Shown here: piece by piece, positions 1 through 4,299 of the stretch
Numbering within the stretch: the first letter of the stretch is position 1
Layout of the letters: each line of letters begins with the position of its first letter
Assembly: GCA_003552785.1 (NCBI GenBank)
Contig: PUOQ01000046.1
Location: forward strand, 1-5,210
Source: Dehalococcoidia bacterium
Lineage (GTDB): Bacteria > Chloroflexota > Dehalococcoidia > Dehalococcoidales > CSSed11-197
Reading direction: 5' to 3'
DNA: 5,210 bases
Translations under genes and position numbers: made by a program
Notes under the pieces: model-generated
Databases searched by the model: none
Told to the model about the DNA's origin: nothing
The model's input: the letters and a program-made list of their open reading frames with translations, nothing else

Positions 1-1
1 C

Positions 2-193
2 TGGATATGGCTGGCAAAGGCGCTCTTTAAAAGCGAAGGGGTCGACCGGGCCATCGAGGTTCTTGAATACGCCCAAAGCCTGGATAAACTGCATGAAAGC
101 TTTGAGCCGGCTCTGGAGAGTCATCTTAAGAAATACACCGATATTGCTGAGCTGAGGGATGAGTTTTTGCGGGTTAATAAAAGTAGGACATAG
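2..193 (+). CDS. 3' end of an unrecognised protein (partial)
   Basis: An open frame enters from the left edge and ends at TAG 191-193, giving the last 63 residues of a protein that starts outside the window. The fragment begins WIWLAKALFKSEG and ends FLRVNKSRT. It is highly charged and looks almost entirely alpha-helical, for example DRAIEVLEYAQSLDKLHESF followed by a second Glu/Lys-rich helix. There is no membrane segment, cysteine motif or recognisable catalytic signature. The other forward frame I checked here stops early (TAA at 28-30), and codon use looks genuinely coding, so I trust the frame. Two hairpins follow the stop and the next 1.4 kb has no gene, so this is probably the last gene of its transcript. 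I do not recognise the family and assign no function. Confidence 0.7.
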   Translation, partial: WIWLAKALFKSEGVDRAIEVLEYAQSLDKLHESFEPALESHLKKYTDIAELRDEFLRVNKSRT

Positions 194-203
194 GCCGGGG
201 AAT

Positions 204-260
204 TAAACTGATGCTGATTACAGTTTAGACGTCAAAGAAATCCTTATGGCCTTTCTTTGA
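204..260 (+). terminator. Two tandem hairpins after the first gene, possible transcription end
   Basis: TAAACTG (204-210) pairs with CAGTTTA (221-227) around a 10-nt loop. TCAAAGAAA (232-240) pairs perfectly with TTTCTTTGA (252-260) around an 11-nt loop. They start 11 nt after the stop codon of the first gene. Neither stem is GC-rich and neither is followed by a clear T-run, so a classical Rho-independent terminator is not proven. Position is the main argument. Confidence 0.4.
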
Positions 261-308
261 TATAGACTGTCGAAAAGGGTGGGGTGCGAAAACAAAACCC
301 TGCATACG

Positions 309-407
309 AAAGGCAACTTACGATAACCGCCCATTATGTAAGAGGCTTACTTGCGATTTTTGCGGCCGATTGCATAATGTGCTGTTATCGCTGAAGTTGC
401 CCCTTTT
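309..407. repeat. Large interrupted inverted repeat
   Basis: Three blocks pair in nested order: GGCAACTT 312-319 with AAGTTGCC 394-401, CGATAAC 321-327 with GTTATCG 384-390, and CATTATG 332-338 with CATAATG 373-379. That is 22 perfect pairs, separated by a 1x3 and a symmetric 4x4 internal loop. The outer AAA/TTTT flanks could extend it. A small hairpin, GTAAG-agg-CTTAC (338-350), sits in the central 34 nt, sharing base G338 with the innermost block. It lies between the end of the first gene and the GC-rich repeat tract. It could be a folded RNA or the relic of a palindromic mobile element. No coding frame crosses it convincingly. Confidence 0.7.
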
Positions 408-447
408 ACGTGATGCGAGACGCGGCCAGACGGCGCCAGCCGACTGG

Positions 448-469
448 GGGCCAGGCGTTAGCCTGGACC
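448..469 (+). repeat. Hairpin with GTTA loop
   Basis: CCAGGC (451-456) pairs with GCCTGG (461-466) around GTTA. One G-A mismatch then allows two more G-C pairs (448-449 with 468-469). It sits just before the larger hairpin 471-535 at the start of the GC-rich tract. Confidence 0.55.
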
Positions 470-470
470 A

Positions 471-535
471 GGCCCTGGGCCGGCATGCGGGGCAAGCCTG
501 GCCGGTTTTTGGTCAGGCGGTGCCGGACCTGGGCC
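471..535 (+). repeat. Long two-part hairpin with T5 loop
   Basis: The outer arms GGCCCTGGGCCGGCA (471-485) and TGCCGGACCTGGGCC (521-535) pair at 13 of 15 positions. After an asymmetric internal loop, GCCTGGCC (496-503) pairs with GGTCAGGC (511-518), including one G-T wobble, closing a GGTTTTT loop. The inner hairpin resembles the T-loop hairpins at 831, 945 and 1462. No gene reads through it credibly. Confidence 0.6.
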
Positions 536-560
536 GCCGCGGTGGAGCTTGGACCAGCAA

Positions 561-658
561 CCAGCCCGGGCGGGATATATTAAAAGGACTGCGGAGCAGG
601 CCAACCGATTAATCTTTTGAGCGGAGGCCTTCACCCGGGCTGGTTTTCGCCGGGGTGA
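561..658 (+). repeat. Inverted repeat and alternative hairpin, mutually exclusive
   Basis: CCAGCCCGGG (561-570) is the perfect reverse complement of CCCGGGCTGG (634-643). The second arm can instead fold locally. Positions 631-640 pair with 649-658 (9 pairs, one G-G mismatch) around TGGTTTTC, a loop like those of the other hairpins in the tract. The two structures compete for 634-640. GCGGAGCAGGCC at 591-602 lies inside the long inverted repeat and recurs at 1319-1330. Confidence 0.5.
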
Positions 659-691
659 TGGCCACGGAGCGGATCTTTTGATTTTGACCTC

Positions 692-750
692 TGTGAGCGT
701 AAGCCCAATTCTGGCCGGTCTCTGGCAGGTTTAGGCTGCAGCGAGAGGCC
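692..750 (+). repeat. Structural repeat unit, copy 1
   Basis: In order: TGTGAGCG (692-699), 11 nt, an imperfect hairpin (711-728, CTG-CC paired with GG-CAG, loop GGTCTCT), then GGTTTA and GCAGCGAGAG (738-747). Copies at 811 and 1347 show the same parts at nearly the same spacing. The shared string GTGAGCG, the ATTCTGG/ATCCTGG junction and CAGGTTTA align without large gaps. No coding frame is supported. Confidence 0.55.
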
Positions 751-757
751 TGGCTTG

Positions 758-803
758 ACCCTGGCGCAATATGGCAGGGTGAAACCGGGCCGGGGCCTTC
801 ACC
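758..803 (+). repeat. Two adjacent hairpins between repeat copies 1 and 2
   Basis: ACCCTG (758-763) pairs with CAGGGT (775-780), and GGTGAA (778-783) pairs with TTCACC (798-803). The two share three bases (778-780), so they cannot both form fully. They fill the gap between repeat copies 1 and 2. Confidence 0.4.
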
Positions 804-810
804 TTTGAAC

Positions 811-874
811 TGTGGAGCGCAGGGCTTAATCCTGGTCTGCTTTTTGGCCAGGTTTAAGTCCGCAAGCGGCTTCC
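811..874 (+). repeat. Structural repeat unit, copy 2
   Basis: TGTGGAGCG (811-819) is followed after 11 nt by CCTGGTC (831-837), which pairs with GGCCAGG (846-852) around TGCTTTTT. Then come GGTTTAAG and, 10 nt after the stem, GCAAGCG (862-868). This copy has the best stem (seven pairs including one wobble). Compared with copy 1, the stem bases differ on both sides while pairing is kept. Confidence 0.6.
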
Positions 875-900
875 TTTTTTCGCGTTAGGGATAGCAGCGG

Positions 901-928
901 AATTGGCCCGTGGTTTGTGCGGCCAATT
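901..928 (+). repeat. Perfect 8-bp inverted repeat
   Basis: AATTGGCC (901-908) and GGCCAATT (921-928) are perfect reverse complements around a 12-nt loop. GGAGCG (929-934) follows immediately, leading into the next T-loop hairpin. Confidence 0.55.
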
Positions 929-993
929 GGAGCGGATAGCCCGACCGGCCGCTTTTTGCCGGGAACGCCCGTTAAAGGCTTAAAAGCTTTTTT
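929..993 (+). repeat. Divergent structural repeat unit with T5-loop hairpin
   Basis: GGAGCG (929-934) is followed after 10 nt by CCGGC (945-949) pairing with GCCGG (958-962) around CGCTTTTT. The hairpin and its flanks match 1460-1480 at 20 of 21 bases (943-963). Further on, AAAGGCTT-AAAAGC-TTTTTT (976-993) makes a short terminator-like fold that includes the palindrome AAAAGCTTTT. Confidence 0.5.
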
Positions 994-1210
994 GGCAGGA
1001 GTGCTAATTTCACCTGGAATATTGCAAAGCCCAGCACCAGGACTTACATAAACAAGATGATGGTCAACTGCTAAAGGGATAGTGTTAAGAATGGGGATAG
1101 AAGAGGTTAGGGATAGAATGAAAATAGGGACATTAGCGGTAAGCAGATTGCATTGCAGATAAGAAAACCACCCTTAATGACATGCATTAAAAGCTTCCGG
1201 GCTAGACCGC

Positions 1211-1334
1211 AGGAGGCCTGCTTCTTGCCCGGAGTGCAGACCCAGGCGGAGCGGTTTATGCGCAGCTGGGCCGGAGCGAAGGGTAAGAGGCAGGCCGGAG
1301 CGTATAGATGAGGGCCTTGCGGAGCAGGCCGACC
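1211..1334 (+). repeat. GGAG(CG) series spaced about 24 nt
   Basis: GGAG starts at 1212, 1231, 1248, 1273, 1297 and 1321. The last four are preceded by C and spaced 25, 24 and 24 nt (CGGAGCG three times, then CGGAGCA). GCCGGAGCG occurs twice and GCGGAGCAGGCC also occurs at 591. The sequence between the motifs is not conserved. The string is purine-biased on this strand and encodes nothing recognisable. Confidence 0.5.
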
Positions 1335-1346
1335 TTGCAAGTGTTT

Positions 1347-1407
1347 TGTGAGCTGTAGTCCGTTATCCTGGCGGGCTTGGCCAGGTTGACGGGCGCAAGC
1401 GAGAGCG
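1347..1407 (+). repeat. Structural repeat unit, copy 3
   Basis: TGTGAGCTG (1348-1356) is followed by CCTGGC (1367-1372), which pairs perfectly with GCCAGG (1380-1385) around GGGCTTG. GGTTGA follows, and GCAAGCGAGAGCG begins at 1395, ten nt after the stem. The order and spacing match copies 1 and 2. Confidence 0.55.
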
Positions 1408-1443
1408 AGTAGAACTTTGCAGCGCGGAATAGAGGCGTAAGCT

Positions 1444-1498
1444 CGCGCAGGGCGCGTAAGACCGGCCGGTTTTTGCCGGGCTGGTGCCCCGAGCAAGC
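1444..1498 (+). repeat. T5-loop hairpin, near-identical to the one at 945
   Basis: CCGGC (1462-1466) pairs with GCCGG (1475-1479) around CGGTTTTT. It differs from the 943-963 copy by one base in 21. GCGCGTAAG precedes it and GAGCAAGC (1491-1498) follows, echoing the GAGCG and GCAAGCG flanks of the other units. Confidence 0.5.
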
Positions 1499-1582
1499 TT
1501 TAAGCCGGAGTGGAGAGCTGCAGAGTGAACGAGCGGTTACAGATGGCTGACCTGGCCGGGTTATGACAGGTGAGCCGCGGAG

Positions 1583-1600
1583 GGCCCGCGGTAGCGGGCC
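1583..1600 (+). repeat. Perfect 7-bp hairpin at the end of the GC-rich tract
   Basis: GGCCCGC (1583-1589) pairs with GCGGGCC (1594-1600) around GGTA. AACCTTTTAATG follows, so it could act as a terminator for a transcript across the tract. The T-run is only four long and offset by four bases, so this is weak. Confidence 0.45.
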
Positions 1601-1648
1601 AACCTTTTAATGCTTATAATTAGAGCTACCTTCAAAACACATCAACTC

Positions 1649-1666
1649 ATATCAACTTGATATAAT
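1649..1666 (+). promoter_or_regulatory. Palindromic operator candidate overlapping a TATAAT -10 box
   Basis: ATATCAA-C-TTGATAT (1649-1663) is a perfect 15-nt palindrome whose right arm runs into TATAAT (1661-1666). A further ATCAAC half-site lies at 1641-1646. No good -35 box is visible at 17 nt (TTCAAA at 1631 is too far). The arrangement suits a repressor covering the -10 region of a promoter firing into the AT-rich + strand frames. It marks the boundary after the GC-rich tract. Confidence 0.45.
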
Positions 1667-1863
1667 TATTTCTTTTAGTTTTTACATTGCCCGCGATAAA
1701 CAATGTTAGATTGTTTGATCTTGCAGGACTTTTATTAGCATTGAAGAATAAAGATTTAATATTGCATAAACTGCTTTACGCTATCCTTTCAAATATTACA
1801 CCTGAGAATCAGACACAAGTAAAATTGCTTAATCTATGCATATTTCTTGCAGTGTTTAATTAA
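1666..1863 (+). pseudogene. Open frame without a usable start, possible gene remnant
   Basis: The frame after TAA 1663-1665 is open for 65 codons to TAA 1861-1863, which is unusual in such AT-rich DNA. It reads LFLLVFTLPAINNVRL, then a Leu-rich segment (LAGLLLALKNKDLILHKLL), then ITPENQTQVKLLNLCIF. There is no ATG; in-frame TTG codons (1687, 1711) have no ribosome site. It may be a decayed membrane-type protein, or simply chance. It starts right behind the TATAAT at 1661 and ends 25 nt before the next start codon, as a gene in a + strand series would. I recognise no family and rate it low. Confidence 0.25.
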
Positions 1864-1888
1864 TACTACTTTAACGGAGGCAGAATAC

Positions 1889-2038
1889 ATGATTCGTTGC
1901 AGCAGCTGCGGATTTAAATAAAAACATCACTTGAGCCATGCTGAACTTGAAAGATCTGGCTCGAAACTCTTGTTTTCCTTCCCAAAGCTGGAGTTGTTCT
2001 ACGCTTCATTTACAGCCAGATCAAAAATATATAAATGA
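1889..2038 (+). pseudogene. Broken zinc-ribbon gene
   Basis: GGAGG (1876-1880) lies nine bases before ATG 1889, and the product begins MIRCSSCGFK, the classic first CxxC knuckle of a small zinc-ribbon protein. TAA at 1919 stops it after ten residues. The same frame then stays open for 38 codons to TGA 2036, reading SGSKLLFSFPKLELFYASF. That spacing resembles a double zinc ribbon (GSKLxFSCPKCGxEL...ASFCxxCG) in which the cysteines have been lost. What is seen is the ribosome site, start, CxxC and stop. The double-zinc-ribbon ancestry of the tail is inference. The palindrome GCAGC-a-GCTGC (1898-1908) covers the knuckle codons. It sits 16 nt ahead of the small membrane protein gene. Confidence 0.4.
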
Positions 2039-2040
2039 GT

Positions 2041-2047
2041 GAGGAGG
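2041..2047 (+). promoter_or_regulatory. Strong ribosome binding site
   Basis: GAGGAGG lies seven bases before ATG 2055. It is the best Shine-Dalgarno match in the window and fixes the start of the 47-residue gene. Confidence 0.75.
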
Positions 2048-2054
2048 CAAGCTA

Positions 2055-2198
2055 ATGCTTTTTAAAACCATGACAGCAACAGTTATAGCTGTGTTGTTAG
2101 GCGGTCTTTTGGTATTATTGTTAGGTTCTTTCTGGTGGTTCTTTGTTGTTGCAGTCATAACAATTTTTATAGAAAATATCCTTGTTCAGGATGTTTAA
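2055..2198 (+). CDS. 47-residue small membrane protein
   Basis: ATG 2055 to TAA 2196-2198 encodes 47 residues. After MLFKTMTA the chain is almost entirely hydrophobic: VIAVLLGGLLVLLLG (about 10-24), then SFWWFFVVAVITIFI (25-39), with a short polar tail ENILVQDV. This suggests one long or two short membrane helices. The GAGGAGG ribosome site at ideal spacing makes translation very likely. The family is not recognised. In the same frame just beyond two stops lies a stretch reading KLEVELINKLNKSGAVKR (2214-2267). That resembles the short helix tail (SHOCT-like) often attached to small membrane proteins, so the gene may have been longer once; this is inference. It follows the broken zinc-ribbon gene on the same strand. 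Confidence 0.6.
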   Translation: MLFKTMTATVIAVLLGGLLVLLLGSFWWFFVVAVITIFIENILVQDV

Positions 2199-2204
2199 CG
2201 ATAG

Positions 2205-2270
2205 GCAACAAGTAAACTAGAGGTTGAGCTGATCAATAAATTAAATAAGAGTGGTGCAGTTAAACGATGA
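2205..2270 (+). pseudogene. Possible remnant of a short helical C-terminal tail
   Basis: In frame with the 47-residue gene but behind TAA 2196 and TAG 2202, this stretch reads ATSKLEVELINKLNKSGAVKR and ends at TGA 2268. The LxxKLNKSGAV pattern recalls the SHOCT motif (LxxLKxxGxIT). There is no start codon or ribosome site. It is a weak call based only on residue pattern and frame. Confidence 0.2.
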
Positions 2271-2401
2271 GCAGCACGTCAAAAACGCTGTATGGCTGCC
2301 ATGGTTCAAATAATCCTGCAAAATGATAAAGCGTCTTGTAGTGCTTTCCTGATCTTTTATGATGTAACCATTCAAAGCATCAAATTGCTTGCAAAATATT
2401 A

Positions 2402-2452
2402 CCCATATAGGCAGCAGGGCTGCTTTATGGATATTAAAACAGCACCTATGGG
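2402..2452 (-). terminator. Weak inverted repeat at the end of the Ank-MORN gene
   Basis: CCCATATAGG (2402-2411) and CCTATGGG (2445-2452) form an imperfect inverted repeat around the TAG stop of the Ank-MORN gene. GCAGC-agg-GCTGC (2411-2423) folds inside. No T-run follows on the - strand, so termination here is only possible. The rest of 2271-2445 shows nothing convincing. Confidence 0.25.
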
Positions 2453-3369
2453 CCAACATATTCATGATTTACAAATTCACCAGTTAATGTTTCACCATCA
2501 ACAAAAGTGTAAGTTCCTGTGCCGTGGAACAACCCGTCCTTCCACTCACCTTCATATTTTTCACCTGCCCATTCACTGTCGCTACCATAAATAATTTTCC
2601 CATAACCATGGAATCTTCCGTCTTTCCAGTTCCCACTGTACTGAAAACCGTCCGGCGATTTTAGTTCCCCTTGTCCGTGAAATCTGCCATTTTTAAATTC
2701 ACCTATATACTGGCTCCCATCAAACATGGTTAATTTGCCGTGTCCCGATGGTTGCCCGTCAGCAAATTCACCTTCATATTTACCTTCAGGGGTCACTATC
2801 GTTCCCTGACCATGCGGTAAACCATCTTTTGTTTCACCTTCATAGCTCTTATCATTATCGACTTTGCGAATCACATTATTATCTTCAGCGTACTCATTTA
2901 ACACTTCGACTGTTTTTGTTCGACCAAACATTTGCGCCATACTAATTGGAGTCTCTCCTCGTATGCCTACTGCATTTATGTTTGCGCCATTTTCTACTAA
3001 CAGTATGATTACATCAATATGACCATGTGAAGCTGCATAATGCAGGGGTGTCCTTCCATCTTCTTGTATTGCGTTTACGTTAGCACCTGCTTCTATCAGA
3101 TATTTCACCGCCCCTGACTGTCCCTCGTTAGCAGCAGAATGCAGTGGGGTCCAGTCATTTGCTCCTTTGGCATTGACGTCCTCCCCGTCGTTAATCTGTT
3201 GTTTTATGCTAGCAACATCACCGTCTGCAGCAGCATCATGTATGGGTTTTGTACAACCTGAGAGAAAAAAGATCAAAACAAAAAAAACACCTATAAACAA
3301 GATATAAATATTAATTGGCTTTGTTTTATTTGTCCTTAAAAAAATAGTTTTACCCACAGAAACACACAT
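2446..3369 (-). CDS. Ankyrin-MORN repeat lipoprotein
   Basis: 307 residues, ending at TAG 2446-2448. A basic N-terminus (FLRTNKTKPIN) precedes a hydrophobic helix (about 20-37) ending in lipobox LSGC, so Cys39 should be lipidated and the protein held on the outer face of the membrane. Residues 41-160 carry ankyrin repeats. Repeats 2 and 3 are canonical (WTPLHSAANEGQ from 73, RTPLHYAASHGH from 106), with a shorter first and a degenerate fourth copy (ETPISMAQMFGR). Residues 175-307 hold five MORN repeats of the type YEGExKDGxxHGxG plus a partial sixth. Both repeat types bind proteins, or lipids in some MORN proteins; no enzyme is implied. AAAGGA touches the ATG (3367), so GTG at 3355-3357 (Val5) is the better-spaced alternative start. 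A promoter lies just upstream. The partner is unknown. Confidence 0.85.
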   Translation of the reverse strand: MCVSVGKTIFLRTNKTKPINIYILFIGVFFVLIFFLSGCTKPIHDAAADGDVASIKQQINDGEDVNAKGANDWTPLHSAANEGQSGAVKYLIEAGANVNAIQEDGRTPLHYAASHGHIDVIILLVENGANINAVGIRGETPISMAQMFGRTKTVEVLNEYAEDNNVIRKVDNDKSYEGETKDGLPHGQGTIVTPEGKYEGEFADGQPSGHGKLTMFDGSQYIGEFKNGRFHGQGELKSPDGFQYSGNWKDGRFHGYGKIIYGSDSEWAGEKYEGEWKDGLFHGTGTYTFVDGETLTGEFVNHEYVGP

Positions 3370-3383
3370 CCTTTGCTTTACTA

Positions 3384-3593
3384 TTATTCATTATCTATTC
3401 TTGCCAGTAAGCTTTTCAAAAACTTAGAAGCTATTGCTTCAAAGCAGCCATATCCGTTATAGGCTAAATAAGCTGATCGTGTGCCACTTAAATTCTTGGA
3501 TTCTGATCGAATAATACCCTGATTTCTTGTGACAGCTGTAATAATTAATGCATAGTATTCCTGCCTTACATTATCATCGATATAACACAACAA
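3384..3593 (-). CDS. Doubtful 69-residue hypothetical protein
   Basis: A frame from TTG 3591-3593 to a stop at 3384-3386 encodes MLCYIDDNVRQEYYALI through SKFLKSLLARIDNE. The composition is plausible for a small soluble protein, and the C-terminal helix (FEAIASKFLKSLLARI) looks protein-like. There is no ribosome site before the TTG and no ATG in the frame, and the Ank-MORN promoter lies in its last 40 bases. It may be the end of a decayed gene. It starts 34 nt after the terminator of the upstream 76-residue gene, so it would need its own promoter, which I do not see. I recognise no family. Confidence 0.25.
   Translation of the reverse strand: MLCYIDDNVRQEYYALIITAVTRNQGIIRSESKNLSGTRSAYLAYNGYGCFEAIASKFLKSLLARIDNE
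3390..3419 (-). promoter_or_regulatory. Sigma-A type promoter for the Ank-MORN gene
   Basis: Read on the - strand, TTGAAA (3414-3419) is separated by 18 nt from GATAAT (3390-3395). Transcription would start near 3383, giving a very short leader before AAAGGA (3370-3375). The promoter lies inside the 3' part of the doubtful frame 3384-3593. Confidence 0.5.
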
Positions 3594-3627
3594 TGAAACT
3601 AAATAAAATTAATCAATTGGTATAGTT

Positions 3628-3646
3628 AAAAAACCTCTTGAGGTTT
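3628..3646 (-). terminator. Intrinsic terminator of the 76-residue gene
   Basis: On the - strand AAACCTC (3646-3640) pairs with GAGGTTT (3637-3631) around AA, effectively a six-pair stem with a tetraloop, running directly into TTT. It starts 8 nt after the stop codon of the 76-residue gene. The stem is short but the layout is typical. Confidence 0.6.
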
Positions 3647-3653
3647 AAATTTT

Positions 3654-3884
3654 CTACATATATATGGTGGAACTGTTCTTTATTTTTCTATAATCCGGCA
3701 TAAAAGCTAAACCAATTGGAAAGGGTATAGAGATAAAAAAACCACCAATGGCCATGATCCAAACTAATATAGAGATAAAAAAACCAGCAATGGCCCAGGC
3801 TATGGGGTTTAACCCTTTACTTTCTGCAAAATTACTACACATGTTAGCAAATACAAAAGCTATAATGAGAACCAAGAGCACCAT
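3654..3884 (-). CDS. 76-residue two-helix membrane protein with internal duplication
   Basis: AAAGGA lies seven bases before ATG 3882-3884, a good ribosome site. Residues 1-14 (MVLLVLIIAFVFAN) form one membrane helix. After a polar loop (SNFAESKGLNP) a long hydrophobic stretch, about 28-63, could span the membrane once or twice before the basic tail PDYRKIKN. Within it AIAGFFISI (31-39) recurs as AIGGFFISI (45-53). At DNA level, 28 bases at 3726-3753 repeat at 3768-3795 with one change, a 42-bp in-frame duplication. The high nucleotide identity suggests it is recent. The loop-helix pattern resembles small membrane proteins with a WAIxGFF motif, but I cannot name a family. A terminator follows directly. 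Confidence 0.65.
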   Translation of the reverse strand: MVLLVLIIAFVFANMCSNFAESKGLNPIAWAIAGFFISILVWIMAIGGFFISIPFPIGLAFMPDYRKIKNSSTIYM

Positions 3885-3981
3885 TGTAACATCCTTTCAT
3901 TTGGTATTATGACCGAGCCTGGATTATGGTACCTTGTGTTGTTCTCATCAGACACCATTAAGTTTAGTTGGCGCTGTATGG

Positions 3982-4299
3982 TTAATATCTATCATATTTT
4001 GCATTAATTAACCCTGCTACCACAAAACCTATAATGGCACCCGGCAGAAACCACCAACTATAAAGGAAATAGGACAAGATGCCTGAAAATGTTATAATTA
4101 CACAGCCGGTGCCCAATCCTGGTCTAAGGTATTGATCTACTTTTTTATATGGAAAGCATATTATCCCATAAATAATAAATATTATTGCAATAGCATCTCT
4201 GACAACTGGTAAGTCAAAGCTAAAAATTGCGCCAATCAAACCAAAAATTGAACATAGTATAATAGCAAACTCAAGTAAAGGTGTTCTAAAAATATTCAT
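3982..4299 (-). CDS. 105-residue four-helix membrane protein
   Basis: ATG 4297-4299 to TAA 3982-3984. The start overlaps the end of the kinase fragment by 14 bases in another frame, implying translational coupling; the G-rich AGGGGGAG just before ATG is a poorly spaced ribosome site. Hydrophobic segments lie at about 8-28 (LLEFAIILCSIFGLIGAIF), 34-49 (RDAIAIIFIIYGIICF), 63-77 (GTGCVIITFSGILSY) and 80-99 (SWWFLPGAIIGFVVAGLI). The loop YKKVDQYLRPG lies between the second and third. This suggests four helices with short loops. No catalytic motif is seen and the family is not recognised. The 97 bases before the next gene hold no clear promoter or terminator. Confidence 0.6.
   Translation of the reverse strand: MNIFRTPLLEFAIILCSIFGLIGAIFSFDLPVVRDAIAIIFIIYGIICFPYKKVDQYLRPGLGTGCVIITFSGILSYFLYSWWFLPGAIIGFVVAGLINAKYDRY

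Larger units (their letters stand above)
414..1604 (+). repeat. GC-rich non-coding tract of degenerate structural repeats
   Basis: About 1.2 kb has no believable gene: the frames that stay open are low-complexity (Ala/Gly/Arg/Pro-rich), have no ribosome site and cross many hairpins. The stretch is visibly GC-rich and repetitive. GGAGCG occurs exactly at 666, 814, 929, 1248, 1273 and 1297, and I found no reverse complement (CGCTCC), so the repeats all point one way. Hairpins with CCTGG/CCAGG or CCGGC/GCCGG stems and T-rich loops recur throughout. The tract ends at the hairpin 1583-1600, after which composition becomes AT-rich. Individual units are listed separately. Confidence 0.65.

Noticed and set aside
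370..612. 80-codon + strand open frame
   Set aside because: No ribosome site, Gly/Arg/Ala-rich composition, and it runs through the hairpins 448-469, 471-535 and the arm at 561. Open by virtue of high GC.
446..990. Integron attC sites (GTTAGCC and GTTAAAG near hairpins)
   Set aside because: No paired core sites flanking gene cassettes, no cassette genes, and no integrase in the window.
1211..1334. CRISPR-like array
   Set aside because: Only six to seven bases are conserved per 24-nt period; real CRISPR repeats are longer and near-identical, with regular spacers.
1107..1496. 129-codon - strand open frame
   Set aside because: Low-complexity Ala/Pro/Arg/Gln composition, no ribosome site, and it covers the antisense of the repeat units and hairpins.
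2372..2400. AAGCA/TGCTT hairpin as + strand terminator
   Set aside because: Five weak pairs and no T-run on either strand.
2241..2594. Open frames at 2241-2465 (-) and 2292-2594 (+)
   Set aside because: Neither has a ribosome site. The + frame runs antisense into the Ank-MORN gene and is His-rich there; the - frame is Cys-rich with no recognisable pattern.
2748..2945. 65-codon + strand frame
   Set aside because: Antisense shadow of the MORN and ankyrin region.
3885..3981. Promoter for the 76-residue gene
   Set aside because: CATAAT-like -10 boxes exist on the - strand but no -35 box at suitable distance; the gene may be read from the kinase promoter.
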